From positions 32,569,311-32,633,310 of the forward strand of contig NC_034414.1 of the NCBI RefSeq assembly GCF_002078875.1: 64,000 bases of DNA. Reading direction: 5' to 3'. Below the pieces are notes generated by a model. That model had not been told where the DNA came from. It saw only the letters and a program-made list of their open reading frames with translations, and ran no database searches. Positions 37,063 to 51,375 of the stretch are shown here, in pieces. Each line of letters starts with the position of its first letter. Within the stretch, counting starts at the first letter, position 1. A program made the position numbers and the translations under genes. The stretch is from Numida meleagris. Its lineage: Eukaryota > Chordata > Aves > Galliformes > Numididae.

Positions 37063-40000
37063 TTAGGGAGCAGAAGGTCCCCCAACATACTGTTGGTTTG
37101 GGAAAGGCTTTTTATGACCCCTCAGGCTATAAGAATTTTACATTATATTCTTTCATGCTGCATCAGGATACCTTCAAGATCCTCTCAGATTTATAAAACA
37201 AAGGAAACAAAGTGTTGGATTAGTTGTTTTGACAGCAGAGAAAGAGCCAGAGAATTCAAAATTATGATTTTTACCAAGTTGATTAAAGTTCTCCAAAATA
37301 TTGAAATATGCTTCCAAAAAAAGTTGAAGTACTATAAAAGTCAAGTGAGAATAGAAATGAAAGGATGAATATAAATGAAATAAGTATAAATGAAATTTTT
37401 ACCGCTTACTACTTTTTCTTCATGGGACTAAAGTTGGGTTTCTACATATTACTATGTCAGCAGATAAACTAGAGAACATAAAGTAACTTCCCATGATAGA
37501 CATTGTATCTTCTTTGTTGAAGATTTCCATGGTGGTCAGTCTCATGACCTGCCAAGAGTCTATCAAGTAAAATTGTCACAAGTGTTACATCTTTTAAATA
37601 GATGTTGTTTGTATGTGACCACTGGATGTATCCAGTCTGTGATGAACTCTTTTTAGCGAGTAGCCCAAAATACTTTTGCTATTACATGCTCAGCTTCTTT
37701 TTATTGTGATTATTTCAGACAATGTCTTTCACTAATCTTTATTTATTGCTTAAATCTATTGTACTATCAGAATTTTATTGGTAATGTTTTGCCTATAAAA
37801 ACGATATAAATACAAAGCCATCCTTTATTATTCACATACATCCTCCATTAATTCTATCCAGGTACAGAACTTGACCTTCTGTGACTCCGCTGGTCCCTTG
37901 GTGAGCAGGTTCCTGCTGTATAGATCAGACTAAAAGGAAAACTAGACCAGATGTTTTTACTATTAGATAGATTAGCCCCAAACTAAAATTAGGAAAACAT
38001 ACTGGATCTGATTTACTATCAGTCTATGATCTGTTGCTGCAGAGGGAGCAATGGATACTATAGCAGAGGCAAATGGCTATTTATTAATGTGGGCATAGGG
38101 CTTTCATACACTCACCCCTGACTACTCTAAAAATGCTGAATGGAGGGCCTCAGTCTGGTGATGAAAGCTGTTTTTGACGGTAAAAGCTGAGTAAAAACAG
38201 TACAAATTCATTTTTAGAAACGTGCGTGAGAAAGTCATGGTGGAAATACTTATCCCCACAAAAACTGCTTATCTACAGATATGTAAACAATATAATTTCA
38301 AGCTTTGCATTGAGTGTTTCCTTGAAGAGATTAATTTTCCTGAGTTATTTTGGTAAGCCATAAGGCAGTAACATCAACATGATTCTGTTATTGTTAAACA
38401 GGATTCTTCACATTATATTTGGTCAAAACTTAAGATAAAACCATAAACCTCTCACAGAGCATTTCCATTGTACGTAACCTACAGAGTGAAATGTTCGTAC
38501 TCTGGAGAAGGCCACTGGAAAGTTTCAGGAATATAGGAGATTTTGTCACATGATTATTAAAAAATCCTTACATGTATCTAGCAAATGCAAAAGAAACTCT
38601 AAGGGTGCTTTCAGAAAACTTAAGCTCCCCAGAACTCTGTGAGCTAGGCCAAAAATTTTCTCTGGAGTAGCTCAGAGCTTTCCAGTCAAATATTTTATTC
38701 ACTGGAAATGTAGATTCAGGTGGATTGACACTGCTTCTGGATTCAAACTCAGTTTATATAATTACTTGCATTGAAAACTGTATGTGATGAAAAACTGTAT
38801 GTGGGACTGTTTTCAAAAAGTTGGAATTTAAGGAAAAACATATAAAATTACATGAAACTCATTGGTTTTGAGCAAAATGCATCTGGGGAAATTCTATGAT
38901 GTCAGGGATAAAACAAGATAAGTTAGAAGTTATAAAAGATCATATTCATTGTTCAATTTGAAGTATGAATCTAAGAAAAAAGTACACTAATTGTTATCTC
39001 TCACTTGTGGATAAGTGAACTGAAGCCTTACATGTGATTATGTGGCATAGCCAAAAGCAGGGGCAAAGGTGAGGATGAAATGAAGATTTTGTTAGCTGTT
39101 TGTTGGTTGGTCTCCTGGGTGGGGCTTGCTGTTGGCTCAGAAATCACTGCATTCTTCACAGCAGCAAGTGTTGGGTCCTGAATATCTAGCATTTTATTTT
39201 CTTTTAGGGCACAAAAATAGCAAAGTCATTCTCTTCTGCAGATGCTGCGTCATGTTTGTGATTGCAGCAGTGGCACAAGCTGTCCACATGCCATCTCAGC
39301 AAATTGCTGCTTTATTAATCATCCCTTATATTCTATCCAGGCAATCTTATTTCTTTGGTGTCTGATCAAATACTTGATTAGAGTAAGTGTAGCCAGGTAG
39401 CAGCAATGCTAACAGAGAGTACTGCAAGGTAACTTGAAAATGTACACTTAAGGACTCTGCAACTGGTGTTAAAATCTGTTCTAATACTCTCCCAGGAGTA
39501 CTTTTTTTTCTTCTGGGATTCTAAGCATTTCTGAATACTACTTCTGCTGAGATTCTATCTGCTTTACAGGAGGGAAAAAAAAGAGAGATAGAAAAGGAGG
39601 CTTTTGCACTGCAGTTAGTGGGCTTTTGCTCTGCTGTTTGTGGGCATCTGCCTACATGCTCCTGCATATTTGAACCATGTGTGCAACTACTGTGATCTGA
39701 ATGGTGCACCTACATACAGCTTTGCTGGTTTTGGTGAAGCAAAGGTTCTCCAAAGCAATGCAGCAGTTACCATGTCTTCTCTGGCAAGCTGAAAGTTTCA
39801 AACTGTAAATAAGCCATTTCTTCTATGGTTCATAAAATATAGTTGTTGCTTCTCCTTGAGACATGCTTCTACTGGAAAGGGAGAAGAGTTAGTTTTGGGG
39901 GAAATTATAGTAAGAGAGAAGTTGATGAATCAGTTTTCTGTTTGCCTCGATCAGTATTCATCACATATTCTACGTCACACCAAGCCTGCAAACTAGCAGT

Positions 40001-43000
40001 AATAACATTGTGACTGCCAACTTGCTAACTCTCACCTAATCTATCCCTGGGCCTCTTCATCTACTTTTTATCACACCTTACCTCTTTCTGTTTATAATCA
40101 GGTTCACTGCAAAATGTGAATCTCGTTAGAACTCTGACAAGATCATGTCCAAATATTACCCCTATTTAATCTAAGACAAATATGCACATTTGAGTGCGCA
40201 TAAATGTGATATGCATCCTTGCTGCAGCATAATATGCGGTGAGAACATACTGCATCTGGTGAAATCTAAGGAATTTAAGCAATCATAAATATTAAATGTG
40301 AGAAAGGTATTAGCATAAGTCTTAGGAGGATTCTTGTCCTTTGCAAAGCTATAATGGTGTTTCAGAAGTACAGATTAGCAATTTGGAGGTTTAAGGAGTC
40401 AGAGAGGCTACTTATGATGCAGTCTGTTCATTGAAAAAGAATGAATGGTGGATGCGTTTTCTTCCTGAGCAAACCAACTGTGTTATTGCTACTTCCATCT
40501 ACTACTCTGCAGCCTTGACTTCATGCACCTTTCAAAGTTTAAGCAAGGATTAGACAGAAAACTAGAAAGAGGCTTTTTATGCTTTTGCTGTCTGTTGGAA
40601 TTTTAAGTGAAGATTCCAACCAATATTCCACAACGGAGAGGCTCAAATTAAGGTTTGCTGACTGTTAAAGTTCAATTTCCACATCAGAGGGAGCAGCAGT
40701 GTGACATGCTCTGCATCACAGCAGTGCTGTTTTGGCCAAGCTCCAAGTGAGCAAGGGCTGACTTGGATCTCAGTGGGAGAGGCTATTTAAAACTGGCATG
40801 TGAACTAGTTCTATCAGAGAGGAAAAAGTACAGGTAGTAAAGTCACTCTGTGACATCTGCCCTCCTGCTGTGGGTTAACATACAGAAATTGAGCTGTCTG
40901 AAGCACAGAGCCATTCACAAGAGGAAAATCAAACAAAACAAATTGGAGATAATTTGATGCTGCTAAAATTAGAACTGTCACACCAAGAATTCCTATGAAT
41001 TAAAAGTTGCAAAGGGCTTCTGCTGTGACTAAGCATTTGGCAAAACAATAAAATATCTGCAGGCCATGCCAGAATGATTATTTCTACTCTTTAAGTGGAT
41101 TAAAGCTATTGAATAAGCCTTTTGAGACACAGTCTTGAAAATGATGACGCTTCCTTGGTAAATGGACAACTACAAGACAAATTTCCCTGGATTCCCAATT
41201 CTTTGGAAGAGTAAATTTTAAGACAACTAAGACCAGGTGACAGTTTTTCAAATACAAATGAGTTTATTGTTGTATAATATCTAGGATCCTCTTCAAATAT
41301 AAACCCTCTCTGCTGTTAACAATGGTATACAGGGCCAGAAGGAAAACTGCTGCTTCACTGATGCTGGTCAAAGTCAAACATTTTCTAAAGCCAATTGCTG
41401 TAGAATGTTTAAAATACACAAACCACTTCTGGTCAAGAACTATAAAAGGAACATTAGTTGTCCTAAGAATTTTCATTTACTGGAATGGAATTTACTTTTA
41501 CATCCATTTACTTTTCCCTTTTTACTGAAGTTACTGTGAAGTAACTGCATAAATTCAGATACGACGTTGTAGTGCATCTACACCGAGGAATATGCTTTAA
41601 CATAAATTACCGAGGATAGCTGTTATTGACTATTAAGGGGAAATCTTTTGTTATACTTCTACATAGTTCAACAGCTGAAAAGCTCTATATTTATCAGCAC
41701 ATTCCAGAGTCATGTTGTTATTATAAGTAACATTTTACAGAAGCTTTTCATAAAATCTGTGCTAAAATGAAAACCAAACAACATCTTTGATCTTAAAGGG
41801 ATCCAATCTCACAAGCTGCAGATGAGAACTGCAATATTTGTTGATAGCAAGGACTGCCTCAAAGGAGATGATGCAACAAGCTGTGGTGCTAATTGACATA
41901 ATAATTAATAGTAGTGATTCCACTGAGAGAAGACAAATGCAGCAAATCACATGAAATATCATCAATAAATTCAATAGTATATAGGTTCTTGTAAAATAAT
42001 CTGTTAAAGCAGGCACATTTTCTCTATGAACATGACAGGTACCAAGTGAGACTATTGTAGGTAATAATAAAATGTAACCAGATGTGAATTTGGCTAGCAA
42101 TCATAGGAACTATTGGAGATGGTAACATTAATGTAGTAACTGACAGCTGTTTCAAAAGTGAAGACGTAATAAGTTGAATTTCAGTGTCAATATAATAGTA
42201 TAAATATAGACCCACATTTTTCTACTAAAAATCTCAGCAAATGGTGTAAAAATATGACTATCAATAAATGCTTCAGCATAAACACAACTAGTTTTGGCAG
42301 AGACCAGCTTTAATTGCAGCCAACAACACAGTACAAACTCATGGTATGCAGAGTCATATCATAGTCATTTAGGTATCCCTAAACAGGCCATGTTACTGCT
42401 TATAAAAGTAATAGGAACTAGAATTCCTTAGAACAGATGCTCCTCTTTGAGCTGATACAACAAAAATCCTGAGAAAGAAGCCCCTAAAATTTTGGAAAAC
42501 ACGACTGCCCACTGTTCCTAACTGATCTGCAGCTTCAAAATTAAAACTTACCAGGAACCTGGATTTATGAAATACCTGGTCAAAGTGTCTAAGCTGGCAG
42601 CACTCACTGTCATCATCACCTTTTGAAGGAAGGAAAGCTAACAAGAATAGAGTAAATGCTCTAGTACTATCTACTACATATCAGGAACCATATTTACCTC
42701 ACAAGATTTCTTTGAATGATAACATCAGAGGGTTATATGGAGTAATCAGGTTATATGAGCTTTTCTCTGATGTTGCTATTTCTTCCTTGGAGGGAAGGAA
42801 ACAGACAGAAATTTGACCATGTGGACATCATGGAATTTATGAGGATAATACTTCCTCCTGAGGACTTTTTCGTACTGAAAGCATTCTGTTTTATCTAACA
42901 ACACTATCTTACTGCATTTAAGATCACAATTTCTTTTAATTTTTCAAATAAGAGTATGTCTGTGCTATCTGAATAACAACTTGAGTGAGTGTTATCAATT

Positions 43001-46000
43001 AATAGGAATTCACTGATTGTTCTACATAAGATATACATATCTCAATCTCAGAATTTTCTAATGCCAGTTAATTTTCCTTTTTTTTAAAATAAAATAAAGC
43101 AATATTAGGAAAAGGGGATCTCAAATAGTAAAATGTTAAAATACTTTGAAACAAAGGATCATCGAGTTTGAAGCTCAAGAGCATGAGGGCTGCATGAACA
43201 CTGCAGTACCAATACCTGTTTGTGAAATCAGCAGTCCAAATTTCTTTACCTGTTTATGTGTAAAACATAAGTCTAATTCCCTTTCACCTGGTTTTCTTTG
43301 ACTTCAGTGTAGGGCAATCAAATTTACTCTAACTCTGTAGGCAGTTCTCTTTGTGGCAAACTTCTTAAAGTGATTGAATTTCCTGAATATAGAGTCCATT
43401 ATTTCACTGATAATGATTGTACAGATTTCTGCAACCAATCAGTTCTGTCACTTGCAAATAATTATGCAGTCGGGAGGAAATCTTATAAATGTCTGGTATT
43501 GTACCTGACAGTAATCATACTATGAAACTACTGGTGTTCATGACACTTCAGTTTTATTACACTGTGCATATTGGGTTCTGTTCTGATCTCATCAAGAACA
43601 TTCCAGTAGTGGTGAAACACTGCTGAATCACACAATATGCTCTAAGTTAAGCCTTTCACCTTTAAGGTGCTATTCCAATAGAACTGGGCATGCTCATAAC
43701 CTATAGGGGTACTCTTTTTCCTGGATAGTTAATCTTTACTAATCCTTCGTTATCTGATGGGATTTATGTCTTGTGTCAGATGTGGTGGTGGAAGGTGAGC
43801 GGTTCTTACACATATGGAACTTGAACTGGCTAAAAAAGAGCTATGTAGAATTTACTGTATTAAAGTTAGCGTAAATACACAATGTAATCAATTCCATGTT
43901 CTGCATCTAAGCCAAGTATATCAATGAGCTGAATATTTAACCTTTCTTAGTCCAATTGTTCCTTCTATTTATTATTTAGTAATTAACTAACTTTCTGAGG
44001 TACCTTACCACATGTGAAACATCTTCTCACTAACTACTTTTTAAATATTTTTTAATCTATTTGGATTTTCAGGACATTTTATTATATTTACACATACAAT
44101 AATATGATTTGATTTTTTTCTACCTGAGATTATCAGAAGTTCTAGCTGTGTCATTCTGAATCAGCAAAGTATTTCAAATGAAGGGTTTTGTATTTTCTTT
44201 TTCCTACAAAGCATAAATAAAGAGAAACTTTTTGCATATGCAAACTAGTAAGTGGTCAATTACACTATTATTTCAATGCTTTTTCAGTGGTTTATCAGAA
44301 TATGGTAAATTTCATAATTGTTAATATTTTGTTCATTTAAACGACATCAGCCTAAGATAATACGATTGGTGTTCATTCTCTCCTTTTCTTTAATAAGAAA
44401 TATTTTACATCCATGCACAATGTTTGGCATCTGATTGAACTCTCTCCAGGTTTCCTTCATTAAATGCTGCCTGAGTATTTTACATTACACATATTGTTTG
44501 TCTGCTGTAATTAACAATAAGCAATGATTTCTAATGTCATCTTAATGTTGATATACTGCAGATAGTAATGGCAGCCATCAATCACAGTTCTCACTGAAAA
44601 TTCTTCATTTGGTCTTAAAAAGAAATGTGAAATACTCCCTTGCTTAAGGACTGCAAATCAAACTTCAGCTATGGATCAGTACGCTAACTCTTTCAGATCA
44701 TGAAATAGATGATCCAATGATTACGTGACTCAGGTGTGATTTCAAGAAACGGGAAAGTGTGAGACAATGCAAGAGACAAAGCACGGATTTGGCCCTCATA
44801 AAAACTAGGAAAGGAAAATTCCCCTTAAGTATGCATGTTGTCAGTGAAGAACAAAAAACTTTTTCTCAGTATTTGTTCATACTGTGGTCACAAAAGGCAA
44901 ATTTGCTCTGCATCTTTAACAAATAATTTGGACAGTAACTAAAAATATCTCAGTAGGCCTCAATGGTATATGTTTTGAATGGAAACAGAAACAGTAGGAA
45001 AGCTCTTGAATATTTGACAAGTTGAGCTTGAGGCTGCCAAAATATGCTGTTCTATGTTGCATAATCACCTGTAAGAAGAAAGATAACAGCCCTGAGAGTG
45101 TTCCCTACTAAACATCCTAAATGAGACTGAAAGAAACAAAAACACAATCAAATATAAGATGATAAAGCTTAAATTCAGAAATACAGTCAAGTCTAGTATT
45201 AAAGTTTTAGAATTGCTCTCTTCTTGAGTAGGATCTGCTCTTTGGGATAAATTCCACTGCTCAGAAAATGGTACTCCAGTTAAGATACCAACTATATGAA
45301 AATAAAGTTTCCAAGGAATACTAGATGATTATAGAGATTCCAAAACCTTTGTCAAATTTTTCTGACAAATATAGATGTTATTTTCGACTAATTATCGCAT
45401 TAAATGAAAATATTTGAATTTAGAAAGTTTTAAACCAAAGACTCTTCTTTCCCTCTGTACCAAAATATGATTTGATTAATTGTTAGAATATATGAAAGTT
45501 AGAGTTTATTTTTAATATACTTATCATCTCATAGGGTTTTCTACTGAAATTGATTACTAAATCCTAAGTGTTGTAGATGTGGAATACATAAACAGTTCAT
45601 AAATCATTAACCTCGTAACAGTCATACTATTCGACTTTAAAATATATACTTTACCTGAAAAACACCTGAAGAGTGTAAAAATGGGGAAATTCTGTTGGTT
45701 TTTTTTTTCCAGTGAGACTAATAAGAGATAATACCTTGGCTTATACAACCTGCCTTTCTAGTGTCTTAATATTATCATGTCTACAGTAACACCACACATA
45801 ATAGCTAACCATATATACTGATGCTGTTCCTCTCCCGTGAGAACGAAATGGCCAAATATTTATACACATTCAATTTTCTTTATGTATTTATGTTTTTCTT
45901 ATTTTGAAAACTAAATAGACTCATTCTTGAAAAAAAAATCCGTTCTTCCATCACGTCAGACAACGACTTCTTGCCTTATTTGATATGGTGTGTAGATGCA

Positions 46001-46019
46001 TGTATAAAATACATTAGAG
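37063..46019. other. Long unique non-coding stretch
   Basis: About 9 kb without a recognisable gene or mobile element. The ORFs are short, the longest being a 112-codon minus-strand ORF at 41762-42100 with no family resemblance. Stretches near 41000-41160 and 44400-44620 have an even, low-repeat composition that could reflect conserved non-coding function. Confidence 0.5.
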
Positions 46020-46500
46020 GTCTTTTGTTTACTGCATCATGAAATCAAAAAGCATGCAATCTCTGTAATTACATTGTCCTTTGCCGTCTCTTTAAAAAAG
46101 AAAAAGACTGTGTTCAAATTTTCTCCCTGTTTTATTTGCACCCTATTAACAACTGTTACTAGAGCTTTAATTATGCCCCTGTGATTGCAGAGATGCGGCT
46201 GACTTGTGTCATTTTCCTCCCAGGGGATGCTTTATAATTACCGGCATCCATCGTGGCTGCCTGTAAGCTGATGCTTTTTTATTACCAGTTCAATAATCAC
46301 TGCATCCTTGTGAACATCTGCTCTACAAGCTATGCATCGGAGGTCCCAGTGCCTGTCACTCGATGCTCCCTCGCTGTGGCAACCCCTTTGCCCTCACCTT
46401 CAGTTTATATCTAATTTGCTTAGCAAAAGCTTCATCCAGACTGCCTCACAGGAACACAATTAATGTTTCAGATTTGCAAACAAAGAAATTTTCTCCCTAT
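46020..46500. promoter_or_regulatory. Candidate conserved non-coding element (enhancer-like)
   Basis: This block differs from its surroundings. At 46190-46385 it keeps several CpG sites (GCGGC, CCGGC, ATCGTGG, ATCGGAGG, TCGATGC, TCGCTG) in DNA where CpG is otherwise rare. It also has homeodomain-type TAATTA/TTAATTATG and AATTAAT cores near 46168 and 46459. It has balanced base composition and no simple repeats, and every frame has stops, so it is not an exon. CpG retention in AT-rich DNA is typical of conserved developmental enhancers in gene deserts. No alignment was available, so conservation is inferred. Confidence 0.45.
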
Positions 46501-47775
46501 TTTTCTTTTTTTTTTTTTTTTGTCTTATTGTCTTAATGTCATATCCTATAATCTGTATTCACAGCAGGGTGAATCAATATAAATCCAGAAAGAAATATGT
46601 TTGCTTCGTTATCTAGCTGTATAATGAAAAGTATGTAAGTGGTGAGGATTTTTTCTCTGTGAGCAACCATCGAGAATTCTCAAATAAAAGATAAGTTTTA
46701 AGGCTTTCAGCATATAATTTTCTACATAAAATTTGTGGAATACAAGAAAATGTTTTCTACAAAAATACTATTACGTTATTGCTTAAGTTTATATTTATGT
46801 AGAAGCACATAAATAAAGTCTGAGTGAACACATTTTAGTGAATGAGGATTATTGCTAGTTGCAGATACAGGTCATGTAGAGCTATCCAGAGCAGCAGGGA
46901 ATACCATCAGGTAACTTGTCGTCTCTGTAAATTAAGTGTTGAAGCCTTTAAGCAACACAGACTTTTGTTGCTGTTTGTTTTTATATTGGCCTACCTCATC
47001 ATGCCTTTCATAGCACGATTTCATAGACCTTCAAATGAAATGTACTATTCCATTTCTAAATGTTGCTGAAATTTATCATTTAATCTAGAAGAATTCTTAG
47101 GCTAGTGAACACTGATACTGTATCTTAGAAGGATCCATTTTGAAAAGCAGTAAAGTGCTGGTTGGAAGAACATCTTACTTCTGGACAGTTCTCAGTAGTT
47201 TCTGGTAGTTTCAGCCTTATTTCTTGTTGATTAGAACCACATCATATAATAATGCAATCACTGCTTGCTACTCGTATTTTGCTGTGATTCTACAGTAATG
47301 TTCTACATGTCTAAATATTAAAAGGTTTGAATGTAGCTTTCAGAAGGCTTACTAAAAATCCTGTGAGCTAGTTCCAGTGATTATAGTTGTAACTTCTGTG
47401 CCAATGATGGGCCTGAATTACCATCACAAAAGAGGGGAGAAAGAATCCTTAAAACTGCATAGTAGTTTAGTGGGATTTGAAGTGGAGAGTGAGCCAGGGA
47501 GGCTTTTGTGCGCACTAAAAGGTAAGCGCTACTTCGTGACATCTATCTAAATCCCGCAGTACATGACCTGTCTATGCATCTGTCAAACATTTTGAAGAGC
47601 TGATTTGTTAATATACTCTTCAGACTGGTACTAGATGAGAGAGAGGGAGATTTGAGTTATCTGTCCAAATGCTTCCTGTTAAAAATAAATACTTCTGGGT
47701 GGGTGGACATATTAAATTTAATTCTTGATACTTTACAGTTGCTGTGATGGCATCATTAAAAACGAACAGTCAAGA

Positions 47776-47823
47776 TATTGTAATGTTGTATTATTGTAAT
47801 GTTGTAATACTGTAATGTAATAA
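47776..47823 (+). repeat. Degenerate short tandem repeat of TTGTAATG type
   Basis: ATTGTAATGTTGTA recurs imperfectly about three times in succession; read directly. Confidence 0.8.
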
Positions 47824-49453
47824 CTCTACTGGTCAGAAGTCAAAGGGCTCTTTACTATAAAATAAAGGCCATCCTAACATCTCTCTATCTATAGTTCTAC
47901 TGCTAAGAGCAAAAGAGAGGAAGAGTCTAGCTGCTTCCCCTTAAAAATTACATTGGTAAGTCAGCATTCTGATCATAAAGAACAGGAAGTGCACAGCCAA
48001 GATTTTCTACCTTGCTTCTCTAGCAGAAACATCTAGAAGGGCGCAGCATACCTGTATAAAATATACAAAAATATACATGACTGCTGCTGGTGACACTTAA
48101 ATCTACTGTTGTCTTTATTAGTCTCTCTCTCCTCTTCTCACCAATATTTTCCAAAGGGGGAATGGTGTTACTAGAACAAGACAATCTTAAAGAAACAATG
48201 TACAATTCTGACCTGAACTGCGCTAAGGCTGTTTTAGAGGTTGAAAGCACCTCTTCTTCTTTGAGCAATATTGCACTGCTCAGCTGAAACTTTATAGTCT
48301 TTTGAGTTAAATAAAGCAGAGAAAGAATGATTACATTAACTTATTTATTGGAAGTCCTTGTCTGTATGACATTTAACACTTTTTATAGGCTGTAAAGTAC
48401 AGAGTTTACTCAGCTAGTTACTCTTCTTGAATGGTTGTTCATTCTGTATTCTTCAGGATGAAACATCCTCCAGTGCTTCAATGCCATCCATAGATGTCAA
48501 CATCAGTACCTTTATTGTAGGATACAGATTGTTTTTTCTAAAATTTAATGCTCTATTCTCCTCCATAGAGTTCTTTAAATTAGGTTACTCTTGCATAATT
48601 TTGCCTTTGTGCTAGATGCACTACATGATTAAAAGGGATTTATCTTTCTCAGACCAGAAGGTTTTTTAAAAAAATGTTTTTGTTTTTTTTTTCCTTTGTC
48701 TTCATATCTCTTGGACACACTCCTTTACTGTCTTTTAATCTGTCCTCCTATACTGAACTGTTTTAACTATGACTGTAATAAATTTTCTTAGAAGTCATTT
48801 GTATAGGGCCAGATTTTCAAAAGATATAAATACCATTGAAATCAGTTGTACTGAAGAAATAAATAGTAATAAAATGATGATAGATTAATTATCAGGGTAA
48901 TTTCAGAAAAAAAAAAATGATTTAAAGGCAATCACTAGATTTGTTAATTCACCTTTTCCCATCAGAACTAAGAATTTGAAAAATATTCCAAACTAGCATC
49001 AGCTTTTATAGTACAATAAGGAACTAATATATCTCAGAGATTCATGAAGCGTCATTTATCTCACAGTAATTTTCAAGTATCCACATACCAGTCTAACACA
49101 CAGAGGCATTTCTAGTATCAAAGACTGGCTAACATCCAGAGTTTCTTTTGGTCACTTACAAATAGTAATGGAACCAGATAAGCTGTCTGAGGAGACATCT
49201 AATTTAATAAAAATAGTCATTAGTAAGGGTATAGCAAGGATCATTGAAGACACTAAAACAACAACTTTGAAACAAATATTCCATAGGGTAATAAATAAAA
49301 TGCATTTAACTACATATTAGCAAATTAAATTTAATGTAAAAATATGAAATAATGGATTTAGGAGTAACAAAATAGGCAGTGAGTTTTGTATAGTGTGACC
49401 AGTGACATGGTACAACTACTAGGTAAGAGAGATATTGAAAGTTACCGGAGAAA

Positions 49454-49496
49454 ATTCACTGTATGTTATCATGTAATTCACTGTATGTTATCATGA
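49454..49496 (+). repeat. 22-bp tandem duplication
   Basis: ATTCACTGTATGTTATCATG occurs twice with a period of 22 bp (49454 and 49476), with no mismatch over the shared 20 bp. Confidence 0.9.
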
Positions 49497-51354
49497 TTTT
49501 ATGGCAGAAGATATCTAATAGTAGAAAGTATGAAGAAAATAACGAAGAAAAATAAAATAGCAAAGAAAATAAACTGCACAAGGAAGTGAACTGTTTTAGA
49601 AATATTCTGTTCCATTTTAGTCAGTTTGCTTCACTGATACTTTTTTTACTGAAATGTCATAACGATAGAATATTATGTTTTAGAAGTATATTCTGAAATT
49701 AGCAATGAATTAAAATCTATAGACCTATGGAGACAATGAAATATGAAGAGATCATTTGAAAAAAGAAACAAGGGAAGATTAGAGAACCACTAAAGATGAT
49801 CATTCAGGGTTTATTTTTCTTCATTACAACTGATATAAAATTGCCTTTCAAACGTTATTTCAAAATTTTTGTTATCATGAGAAAATCCTGTCCATGTTAA
49901 CACAGTGTTCAAGGGTTTCTTATACTTCTTTTCTTTTCATAGATCCAGTTTACTGAATAAGTTTGAAATAGGAAGATAGAGGTAAGGTCAGATTTCTAAT
50001 GTTCTAAAAGTAATAATCATCTGTTTACTGTCTCAGATGTGCTTTTGATCAGGATTTTTGATATTTCTCTTTGCTGCCTTGTATGTTGTGTATGTAATTA
50101 TTTGCTGCTGCCTTTATTTTCAGCTACTAAAAATACTTAAAGAAGTCTTTCTTTGGGTTATTTCTCTTCATACTATCTGTAAAGTTAATCTTTTACCTGA
50201 AAATGCAGTACATAACCATGAGAACTTGTGTTACTGGATATTCAGAAGGATATTCTCTGTGACATCTAACTAATGCATGTAATCCGAAAGAAAATCAGCC
50301 AAAAGAAAATCTATACTCTTTTACCATATAACAAACAACAAAATTGGAAGAAAATCATATTTTTAAGTCTGAATAAAAGTTTTCCTAACTTTCAAAAACT
50401 AATCTATTTTTAAGTCAAATTTACTCCTTTTGTCAGAAAATTGAGGCAGCCATCAACAAGCCATCCACATCTCTGCAAAATATTACAAAATGTCATAATC
50501 TGAAGTATAATATAATATATATTCTCTCTCTCTATATATATTATATTCCGTATTTTGAATTATTCATTCATTTTAAAGAACATTCTGTATGTTTGTTTTT
50601 CTTCATTAGAAAATCACCAATTATGAGAAGTACAAATCTTTATAGCTTTTCTTCTTCAGTCTGCACTGCATTACTTCTGTCTTAAATTGTACAGTACATT
50701 CCAGGTAAATATATGTTGCAGTATAACTTAAAAACAATGAGATTAGTCAAAGTTGCTCTGTATCTGCAGCAATTCTTGTAGAATACATTATCCATAGGAG
50801 CTGATGAGGATTATTCCAGCTGTTCAGAGCACTCTTAATCAGATACCAGGAAACAGATCAAGAAACATATACATGGTGGATTCTGAGGACACATAAGTTA
50901 GGTTCTGTAAAAATTTAAAAACTCAGATATAAGAAATCATTCACATGAACATATAAAACATCTTCAAGAGAAAACTATTCCATGTTAAAGCACCAACACC
51001 ATAAAAACCAAAATCACTTGCAGTAAATCAATTAAAAACCAAACAGATTTACTGACATGTTGCAGAACTGGAACAGAGGAAACATACAATATGTCTTTTT
51101 TAAAAAATAAAAGATGATTTGGGAGGAGAAAGGGAAGCATTCTGAAAAGCAGAGCTGAATTATGGCAATGCCCTAGATGGAACTTGAGAAACAAGCCAAT
51201 TACATTTTCTGAAAAAAATAAACCTCCATCTATCTGGTTTTTAGTGAGAGAAGAGCATTAACTTTACCTTCATAATTTCATAGCCTTTCTGTTATTTTCT
51301 TTCATCTCTCTTTCACTACCACACCCTGCACTCATGGCCCCTCTCCACCCTCCT

Positions 51355-51375
51355 CCCCCCCCCCCAAAAAAAAAA
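51355..51375 (+). repeat. C11A10 homopolymer junction
   Basis: Eleven C followed by ten A, then GAAAAAAA. It lies in a pyrimidine-rich patch (51343-51365). Confidence 0.95.

Noticed and set aside
41762..42215. Minus-strand ORFs of 112 and 63 codons with hydrophobic stretches
   Set aside because: The hydrophobic residues come from AT-rich codons. There is no start context, family motif or exon signal.
46191..46236. Short open stretch starting AGATGCGGCTGACTTG as an exon
   Set aside because: It reaches a stop after 14 codons, and no donor site fits. The block is better explained as non-coding.
47776..47823. Regularly spaced repeats as a CRISPR array
   Set aside because: The units are short, degenerate and unspaced, in vertebrate DNA; a simple tandem repeat.
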